A DNA stretch of 14,202 bases, taken from assembly GCA_036559465.1 (NCBI GenBank), contig DATBTC010000037.1, forward strand, positions 1 to 14,202, given 5' to 3'. Position numbers and translations under genes: made by a program. Of the stretch, positions 8,217 to 12,568 are shown piece by piece. A model generated the notes under the pieces. The model saw nothing but the letters and a program-made list of their open reading frames with translations, was not told the origin of the DNA and did not search any database. The stretch's first letter is position 1; the number at the start of each line of letters is the position of its first letter. This DNA is from JAHFPN01 sp036559465. GTDB taxonomy: Bacteria > Pseudomonadota > Alphaproteobacteria > Rhizobiales > Xanthobacteraceae.

Positions 8217-8785
8217 GGGCAGCCCGTTTGGGCGATGCTCGAGGTCAGGCGCGGGCGCAGATACATCGTGTCCTTGAGCGGGAGCATGCCCACGATCGCG
8301 TAGCCGACCGGCGGCGTGTATTCGTAGGTCGTCTCGGCGAACACAAGCCAGCTGCCCGCAGTGTTGAGGCCGGTCGGTAGCGTCAAAGTCGAGTCTATGG
8401 CGCGCGCCGTCGCCTGCCAGCCGCAACTCCACTTGACCTGGGCGACGAGGGTGACGGGGTCGACGCTTACCCCGGACACGACGATCTTCAGCTTCCCGGA
8501 GGCGTAGGGCGAGATGACCGCGGCCGCCGCCCCGAAGATGATGTTCATCGTCGCGCTGGAAATGCTGGTGTACTGCGCCGTCAAATCGGCGATGGTGCGG
8601 TTGACCAGCACCGATTTTCGCTTGACGCTGATGGCTTGGCTCAATTCCGTGCCGCCGAGGAAGAGCGTGACCATGATTGGAAGAATCAAGGCGAACTCGA
8701 CCGCGGACACCGCGCGCACGTCGCGCGCGAGTCTGGAAAAGGAGCGGATCAGGCCGGTAGAGGACATGGCTTTCATCGGGCGCAT
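8213..8785 (-). CDS. TadE-like pilus assembly protein (second of pair)
   Basis: A 190-residue bitopic protein of the TadE/TadG-like family that accompanies Flp pilus loci. It has a short basic N-terminus, then VSAVEFALILPIMVTLFLGGTEL, a pilin-like hydrophobic helix with Glu at residue 30 in the +5 position if cleavage follows A25; the usual Gly at -1 is Ala here. The remainder is a periplasmic beta-rich domain (SGVSVDPVTLVAQVKWSCGW). The ATG at 8785 begins two bases after the stop of the preceding TadE-like gene, implying translational coupling; in-frame ATGs at 8776 and 8767 are alternatives. A longer frame to 8908 would overlap the neighbour and is unlikely. The expected role is as a minor pilin or pseudopilin in pilus assembly or anchoring. 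It could equally be called TadF or TadG-like. Confidence 0.78.
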   Translation of the reverse strand: MRPMKAMSSTGLIRSFSRLARDVRAVSAVEFALILPIMVTLFLGGTELSQAISVKRKSVLVNRTIADLTAQYTSISSATMNIIFGAAAAVISPYASGKLKIVVSGVSVDPVTLVAQVKWSCGWQATARAIDSTLTLPTGLNTAGSWLVFAETTYEYTPPVGYAIVGMLPLKDTMYLRPRLTSSIAQTGCP

Positions 8786-8787
8786 GC

Positions 8788-9381
8788 TCAGTTGCCGCCG
8801 TTCCACGTATACGGCTCGTTGCGGAAGGCGGAAGTCGCCATGACCAGACGATATCCGTCGGCAAGATCCGACACGTTCAGACCGAAGGTGCGAACGAAGG
8901 TGGGCCACTTATAGACAAAGCGCATGACGACGATGTCGCCGGCGACGCCGGGCTGGTAGGTGAAGCCCGTAGTGTCGAGCATTCCGGTATTCGGATCGAT
9001 CGGCGGGGTAGGCGGCGTGAACGTAGTGTAGGTACGGACATCGATCTGTAGCCCGCCCTGGCAATCGAACAGGCCGAAAATCCGGCTGCAAACCTGATTC
9101 TTGAAAGTGGCGGCGGTGAGGTTCTGAGTTTGCGCCTGCCCGGTCAAGATCAGCCGTGCCGAATCGGCGGCAGCGGTTTCGAGCACCTGACTGGCGAAGA
9201 ATACGAGGGCAGTCTCGATGATCGCGAACAAGAGCGCGAGGAAGGGGAACACGACGAGACCGAATTCGACCACCGTCGCGCCGTCGTCGCGGCGCACGAA
9301 CTTGCGCGCCAGCTTGCGGACGATCCGGCCGGCCCGAGTGGAAGTGAGGATGTGTGAGATTGTTTGGTGCATAACAATCAT
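8788..9381 (-). CDS. TadE-like pilus assembly protein (first of pair)
   Basis: A 197-residue TadE-family protein. Residues 1-33 are basic, then DDG/ATVVEFGLVVFPFLALLFAIIETALVFF resembles a prepilin cleavage site (G34 to A35) with Glu39 at +5 and Phe40 at +6, followed by one membrane helix and a periplasmic domain rich in Thr and Pro (TTFTPPTPPIDPNTG). TadE-like pseudopilins of the tad system are cleaved by the same CpaA/TadV peptidase that processes Flp pilin; this is family knowledge, not proven here. I chose the ATG at 9381 because GGAG stands four bases upstream; a TTG at 9414 would give 208 residues and an ATG at 9372 would give 194. It is followed by the second TadE-like gene two bases after its stop. 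The 154-base gap to cpaB upstream suggests its own promoter. Confidence 0.82.
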   Translation of the reverse strand: MIVMHQTISHILTSTRAGRIVRKLARKFVRRDDGATVVEFGLVVFPFLALLFAIIETALVFFASQVLETAAADSARLILTGQAQTQNLTAATFKNQVCSRIFGLFDCQGGLQIDVRTYTTFTPPTPPIDPNTGMLDTTGFTYQPGVAGDIVVMRFVYKWPTFVRTFGLNVSDLADGYRLVMATSAFRNEPYTWNGGN

Positions 9382-9515
9382 ATCACTCCGAAGCCATCCA
9401 CGGGGCGAGTTCAAAGATTCGCCCGATGCGTAAGTATTCTTCTAGTGGAATCAGCTTGAGGAAGCGTTTCGGCGCTACCCGAACTATGGCCGGTTCGGTT
9501 AATCCGGGATCAACC

Positions 9516-9537
9516 TTAAGAAAGCAGGGTCCTGCTT
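9516..9537 (-). terminator. Hairpin terminator of cpaB
   Basis: Read on the minus strand, AAGCAGG-AC-CCTGCTT is a perfect 7-bp hairpin that begins inside the cpaB stop codon and is followed by TTTCTT. The loop is very small and the stem only moderately GC-rich, so it is probably weak. It separates cpaB from the TadE-like pair. Confidence 0.5.
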
Positions 9538-10393
9538 ACTTTTCCTTGGGAGCCTCAACTTGCGTACTGGCGGTCGCGCTCACGCACTTATCAATGCAGT
9601 TGTAGGTCGATCTCTCGACGCCGCGATAAACAGTCACCAAGCTCGGGTTCCCGGGCGTGACTTCCTCTTCCTCCGCCTCGCGCGGCGCATTGGGAAGAGA
9701 ATCGGCAAGGCTGAGCAGTGCGAGCGAAAGCGTGCCGCGCTGACGCGACACCGCGAGCGTCTGCGTCTGACGCGGGGTCAGCTCCAAGGTCGCGGTTTTT
9801 CCGACAACGACTTTCTGGCCGCCCTTTTCCTCGACCTGTTGGTCGATGGCGAGAACGCGCACACCCTTCAATATCCTCTCGCTGATGAACCCATCGCCGG
9901 TATTCTCGCGCTGGGCCTCGGCGTTGCGGCGGGTGAGAAGGACATCGACTCGGTCGTTCGGAAGAATGAAGCCGCCTACGCCGGTCTCCGCTGAAATCTC
10001 GGTCGAGATCGCGCGCATGCCGGACGGCAGAATCGCCGACATGAATCCGGCATTGCCGGCCTTTACGAGTTTCTGTTCGCGCATCGGCTCGCCGGCGACG
10101 AACGGCGCGCGCGCGATCGAACCCTTCAGTTCATCGATGGCATTCGGCCGGGTGGTTTTGCGGATGAATAACGGACCGGCGGCCGCGAGCGGCCACGCTT
10201 GCCAGGCTAGATCATCGCTCGAGACAGCGCGGCCGATTCCGATATCGGTTTTTGCCACGAGCACATCGACAAGGTTGGTTTCCTGCTTGACGATCGTCAC
10301 AGGCGGTGGCGCCGGCGCTCTGCCGGCCAGCATGAAAGCGAGACCACCGGCGGAAACCGCGACGCCGAGCACTACGATACGAGCTACTCTCAT
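9536..10393 (-). CDS. cpaB: Flp pilus assembly protein CpaB (RcpC family), intact copy on the opposite strand
   Basis: A 285-residue periplasmic, inner-membrane-anchored protein thought to work with the CpaC secretin in tad pilus assembly. Residues 5-24 are a hydrophobic anchor (RIVVLGVAVSAGGLAFMLAG), 41-110 a SAF domain (VDVLVAKTDIGIGRAVSSDDL), and about 120-230 the RcpC/CpaB domain (FMSAILPSGMRAISTEISAETGVGGFILPNDRVDVLLTR). An acidic stretch (EAEEEE) and a tail with C266-X3-C270 follow. In most tad loci cpaB lies between cpaA and cpaC on the same strand; here it is alone on the minus strand, while its usual place holds a deleted remnant. The first 16 codons and upstream sequence are repeated at that remnant. 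An AAGGG lies 11 bases before the ATG, a loose spacing. Confidence 0.9.
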   Translation of the reverse strand: MRVARIVVLGVAVSAGGLAFMLAGRAPAPPPVTIVKQETNLVDVLVAKTDIGIGRAVSSDDLAWQAWPLAAAGPLFIRKTTRPNAIDELKGSIARAPFVAGEPMREQKLVKAGNAGFMSAILPSGMRAISTEISAETGVGGFILPNDRVDVLLTRRNAEAQRENTGDGFISERILKGVRVLAIDQQVEEKGGQKVVVGKTATLELTPRQTQTLAVSRQRGTLSLALLSLADSLPNAPREAEEEEVTPGNPSLVTVYRGVERSTYNCIDKCVSATASTQVEAPKEK

Positions 10394-10442
10394 ACGCTTA
10401 CGTTCCCTTGGGTCGACACGGCCAAACGGAATGTTCGACCCT

Positions 10443-10465
10443 CATTGCAACAGCCAAACGTCAAG
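10443..10465 (-). promoter_or_regulatory. Conserved 23-base block upstream of cpaB, possible promoter element
   Basis: This block starts CTTGACGTTT on the minus strand and is identical to 12316-12338 on the plus strand, although flanking sequence has diverged. It contains TTGACG, a good -35 hexamer, with an (A/T)TAACCAT just before it. No convincing -10 box is seen 16-18 bases further. Conservation in both copies suggests a regulatory role; the promoter call is tentative. Confidence 0.35.
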
Positions 10466-10506
10466 ATATGGTTATTGAGGCGTATTTTGCCCCGACCCGA
10501 ATGCAA

Positions 10507-10605
10507 CGCCCCGGTTAGGCCGTGCGCATGCATGAAGGGCGTTTCCGGATTGACGGCGAATCCCCGCGGCGGCGATCGCGCACTAGTGTGTCGCCGTATG
10601 GGTTC
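10507..10605 (-). pseudogene. Degraded 3' end of cpaA upstream of intact cpaB
   Basis: Read on the minus strand, the DNA resembles the last roughly 30 codons of cpaA (12180-12266): the GCCGCCGCGGG and ATCCGGAAACGCCCTTCATG segments are shared. Relative to cpaA it has one extra base before the PETPFM codons and two missing bases before the stop, so the frame is broken and it is not a functional gene. No peptidase active-site sequence is present. It shows that this cpaB copy once followed a cpaA copy on the same strand. Confidence 0.7.
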
Positions 10606-10610
10606 CGTGC

Positions 10611-10816
10611 ACTCGCCGCGGAAGGGCGAGCACAGGTAGCGATTCATTCACCATGATTGCATTCGCGGCCGATGCCCGGTATTTCACCGGTCGTTTTAAC
10701 CCTGCCGCAAGAGCTAATGCGTAGGTTCTCCCCGGTAGCGGCCAAGCATCACAAGCATCAAAAGTGCTCGGCCGTTGAAGTGTAGAGAGACAACCGTGGT
10801 TCAAGGAGCCCTTGCA
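10611..10816. other. Divergent upstream region of cpaB remnant arm and first pilin
   Basis: No gene is seen here. From 10677 on, the sequence resembles the region upstream of the second pilin (from 11127), including CCCGGTAGCGGCCA and the block ending in AGAGAGACAACCGTGGTTCA, so the promoter and 5' leader of the pilins probably lie here. I could not assign -35 and -10 boxes with confidence. Confidence 0.5.
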
Positions 10817-10978
10817 ATGAAGACTCTCGCCCGTTTCGCGAAAGACGAATCCGGCGCCACCGCCATCGAGTACGGCCTCATCGCTGCCTGCATTTCGGTC
10901 GCGATCATTGCCGTAGTCCAGGGCGTCGGCACCAACCTGAACTTGACCTTCACGAAGGTCAAAGACGCGCTCGACTAA
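10817..10978 (+). CDS. Flp/Fap-type pilin (copy 1)
   Basis: A 53-residue type IVb prepilin, the main subunit of Flp pili. A 13-residue basic leader MKTLARFAKDESG is followed by ATAIEYGLIAACISVAIIAVV, with cleavage expected between G13 and A14, Glu18 at +5 and Tyr19 at +6, all hallmarks of Flp pilins; the mature protein is 40 residues, mostly one hydrophobic helix plus a short polar tail (NLTFTKVKDALD). The start is fixed by AAGGAG eight bases upstream and by the short leader; an in-frame ATG at 10775 would add 14 residues without function. It differs from copy 2 only at residues 5 (Ala/Val) and 49 (Lys/Gln). It is closed by its own terminator, allowing high independent expression. CpaA, encoded downstream, is the likely processing enzyme. 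Confidence 0.94.
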   Translation: MKTLARFAKDESGATAIEYGLIAACISVAIIAVVQGVGTNLNLTFTKVKDALD

Positions 10979-10985
10979 TAAGCGC

Positions 10986-11043
10986 TTTTTTGATCGATCA
11001 AAAAACGGAAGGCCCCAGTGCAAGCGGGGCCTTCCTCGCTTTT
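10986..11043 (+). terminator. Palindrome plus GC-rich terminator after pilin 1
   Basis: A 20-bp perfect palindrome T6-GATCGATC-A6 (10986-11005) is followed by a 10-bp perfect stem GGAAGGCCCC / GGGGCCTTCC (11007-11016 and 11026-11035) with a 9-base loop, then TCGCTTTT. The second hairpin looks like an intrinsic terminator. The A-run before and T-run after could let it work in both directions. Confidence 0.8.
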
Positions 11044-11258
11044 CGGGGTCTCGCACTGCGGCCTCGTTGATTGCCGATCCGGCATAATAAGAGAATCCAG
11101 TGCGAGGCATTTGCCCGATATTTGGCCGGTATTTGGTCGGCCGGTTTAATCCGATCGCAAGGGCCAATACGTAGTTTTCACCCGGTAGCGGCCAGGCACG
11201 AAGAATGCCCGGCTGTTGCAGCGTCAGAGAGACAACCGTGGTTCAAGGAGCCCCTGCT

Positions 11259-11420
11259 ATGAAGACTCTCGTTCGTTTCGCGAAAGACGAATCCGGCGCC
11301 ACCGCCATCGAGTACGGCCTCATCGCTGCCTGCATTTCGGTCGCGATCATCGCCGTAGTCCAGGGCGTCGGCACCAATCTGAACTTGACCTTCACGAAGG
11401 TTCAAGACGCGCTCGACTAA
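11259..11420 (+). CDS. Flp/Fap-type pilin (copy 2)
   Basis: A 53-residue Flp prepilin, nearly identical to copy 1: Val5 instead of Ala5 in the leader and Gln49 instead of Lys49 in the mature tail. Leader cleavage is expected at G13/A14, leaving a 40-residue mature pilin. AAGGAG lies eight bases before the ATG. Codon usage is almost unchanged from copy 1, which suggests recent duplication or ongoing gene conversion. The removal of one positive charge at the surface-exposed C-terminal end may alter the pilus surface. It is followed by its own terminator and then a 339-base gap to cpaA. Confidence 0.94.
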   Translation: MKTLVRFAKDESGATAIEYGLIAACISVAIIAVVQGVGTNLNLTFTKVQDALD

Positions 11421-11426
11421 GTAGCG

Positions 11427-11484
11427 TTTTTGATCGATCAAAAAACGGAAGGCCCCAACACAAGCGGGGCCTTCCGCGCTTTTT
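11427..11484 (+). terminator. Palindrome plus GC-rich terminator after pilin 2
   Basis: An 18-bp palindrome T5-GATCGATC-A5 (11427-11444) is followed by the same 10-bp stem as after pilin 1 (11447-11456 and 11466-11475), then GCGCTTTTT. Stem bases are fully conserved while the loop differs (AACACAAGC versus AGTGCAAGC), as expected for a working hairpin. Confidence 0.8.
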
Positions 11485-11485
11485 G

Positions 11486-11759
11486 GAGGTCTCGCGCTAC
11501 GGCGCCCCCGGCAACTGCCGATGCAACGTGAAATCGTTCGTATTCTCTGCAATTTTGCACTAACGGCGAAAGATACGCCCTCGGTCGGTAATCGGACGAC
11601 GCTCGGCCCGTAGAAGATTCGGGGGTTTCCGGGCTTTCAGGAGGCGGACGCCAGGGAAAGTCTGAGCGATTCACTAATCACTCAGGGTTTGGGCGTAGCG
11701 TCAGATGCCGGCGTCTCTGGTGTACGCCGATTGAGGCCGCCGCCGCATGAGGATGCTAA
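11486..11759 (+). other. Gap between pilin 2 terminator and cpaA
   Basis: No gene with a ribosome binding site is seen in this stretch. It holds an imperfect hairpin CTGAGCGATT / AATCACTCAG (11662-11685, one mismatch, 4-base loop) without a T-run, which may be an operator. The length and the terminator before it suggest that cpaA has its own promoter here, but I cannot point to certain -35 and -10 boxes. GAGG at 11749-11752 is the ribosome binding site of cpaA. Confidence 0.5.
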
Positions 11760-12266
11760 ATGGTCTTGCAGCTTATGATTTTGGGTCTGTTTCCGGCCGC
11801 GATGGCGTTCGCGGCCGCGAGCGATCTGGTCAGCATGGCCATCTCGAATCGCCTGTCGATCGCCCTTCTACTCGGTTTCTTCGTGATGGCGGCCATGATC
11901 GGCATGCCGCTTGCGGACGTCGGCCGCCATGTCATGGCGTGCCTGCTGGTGCTGGCGGTGGCTTTCGTCTTCTTCGCGCTGGGCTGGATCGGGGGTGGCG
12001 ATGCCAAACTCGCCGCCGCGACCGCGCTATGGATCGGCTTTCCGTTGTTGCTCGAATACACGCTGGTTGCCGCCATCTTCGGCGGCATGCTGACGCTCAT
12101 GCTGCTGCAACTCAAACGCTTTCCGCTGCCGTTGCCGCTCGCATCTCAGCCCTGGATCACCCGGCTACATACGCTCGAGAACGGCATTCCCTACGGAATC
12201 GCGCTCGCCGCCGCGGGACTCGCCGTCTATCCGGAAACGCCCTTCATGCGCGCGCTCGCGGCCTAA
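11760..12266 (+). CDS. cpaA: Prepilin peptidase CpaA (TadV, A24 family)
   Basis: A 168-residue polytopic inner-membrane aspartyl protease that removes the short leader of Flp prepilins. The two catalytic aspartates are D22 in AAASDLVSMAISNRLS and D81 in the GxGD-type motif GWIGGGDAKL. It lacks the N-methyltransferase domain of PilD, as is usual for the CpaA/TadV type. About five to six hydrophobic segments are visible. The C-terminal GIPYGIALAAAGLAVYPETPFM is typical of alphaproteobacterial CpaA. The start has GAGG seven bases upstream. The last roughly 30 codons lie in the right arm of the inverted duplication, and a broken copy of them is upstream of the intact cpaB. Confidence 0.93.
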   Translation: MVLQLMILGLFPAAMAFAAASDLVSMAISNRLSIALLLGFFVMAAMIGMPLADVGRHVMACLLVLAVAFVFFALGWIGGGDAKLAAATALWIGFPLLLEYTLVAAIFGGMLTLMLLQLKRFPLPLPLASQPWITRLHTLENGIPYGIALAAAGLAVYPETPFMRALAA

Positions 12267-12434
12267 CCGGGGCGCTGTATTCGGGCTGGGGCGACACACG
12301 CCTCATTAACCATACCTTGACGTTTGGCTGTTGCAATGCGGATCGAGCAGTCGGTTTGGCCGGGTCGGCCTCTGGGAACGTAAGCGTATGAGAGTAGCTC
12401 GTATCGTAGTGCTCGGCGTCGCGGTTTCCGCCGG
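12180..12434. repeat. Right arm of inverted duplication (cpaA tail, intergenic, cpaB 5' end)
   Basis: Inverted counterpart of about 10347-10610. The perfect 61-base core is at 12374-12434 and ends exactly where the cpaB remnant departs from the intact cpaB sequence. The conserved 23-base block containing TTGACG is at 12316-12338. Confidence 0.9.
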
Positions 12435-12543
12435 CGATTCCCGCCGCGATGCGAAACGTGACCCGGAAGAAAAACAAATCCGGCACTCGAACAGATTCAA
12501 CATCGTCCGCTGCGGCGTGACGTCGATTCATTCCGCGAAATAG
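12388..12543 (+). pseudogene. cpaB remnant with large in-frame internal deletion
   Basis: A 51-codon open frame in the place normally held by cpaB, between cpaA and cpaC. Residues 1-16, MRVARIVVLGVAVSAG, are identical to the intact CpaB at 9536-10393. The remainder, DSRRDAKRDPEEKQIRHS then NRFNIVRCGVTSIHSAK, resembles the acidic linker and the end of many alphaproteobacterial CpaB proteins (typically VNVVRFGVS...), so the SAF and RcpC domains, around 214 codons, appear to be lost. The frame stays open to a TAG 25 bases before cpaC, so translation through it would not be polar. The C-terminal resemblance rests on memory of the family. It may be made as a short membrane peptide of unknown use. 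Confidence 0.72.
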
Positions 12544-12568
12544 CAGCGGGCCCGAAGGAGAAGTCGCG

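Larger units (their letters stand above)
10347..10610. repeat. Left arm of inverted duplication (cpaA tail, intergenic, cpaB 5' end)
   Basis: The reverse complement of this stretch matches about 12180-12434. Positions 10347-10407 are identical to 12374-12434 over 61 bases, covering the first cpaB codons and the 19 bases before the ATG. The rest matches at roughly 85 percent by eye through the intergenic region, then less well with small indels into the end of cpaA. The arms face each other across 1.57 kb that contains both pilin genes and most of cpaA. Confidence 0.9.
10677..11078 (+). repeat. Tandem duplication unit 1 (pilin 1 with leader and terminator)
   Basis: Directly repeated at 11127-11522. 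Similarity covers the upstream region, leader, whole pilin gene, palindrome, terminator and about 30 bases beyond. The coding part and the last 28 bases of the leader are nearly identical; the upstream part is more diverged and contains an 8-base length difference. Start-codon spacing is 442 bases. Confidence 0.9.
11127..11522 (+). repeat. Tandem duplication unit 2 (pilin 2 with leader and terminator)
   Basis: Second copy of the unit at 10677-11078. The upstream part GGTTTAATCCGATCGCAAGGGCCAAT aligns with the corresponding stretch before pilin 1, but with many substitutions. Confidence 0.9.

Noticed and set aside
9382..9414. TTG start at 9414 for the first TadE-like gene
   Set aside because: The ATG at 9381 has a GGAG sequence close upstream, and the extra 11 residues are not expected for this family.
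9490..9520. Possible CtrA site (TTAA repeats) upstream of the TadE-like genes
   Set aside because: The two TTAA half sites are about 13 bases apart, not the 7 expected. Single TTAACC elements elsewhere are too short to claim.
10775..10816. Upstream in-frame ATG for pilin 1
   Set aside because: It has no ribosome binding site, the corresponding leader in pilin 2 has no matching ATG, and a 13-residue leader is normal for Flp prepilins.
10583..11552. Two minus-strand frames that resemble each other opposite the two pilins
   Set aside because: Their similarity is only the reflection of the tandem pilin duplication on the other strand; no ribosome binding site or domain supports them.
10347..12434. 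Composite transposon or insertion sequence explanation for the inverted arms
   Set aside because: No transposase gene, terminal repeat or target duplication is seen; the arms consist of cpaA/cpaB sequence.
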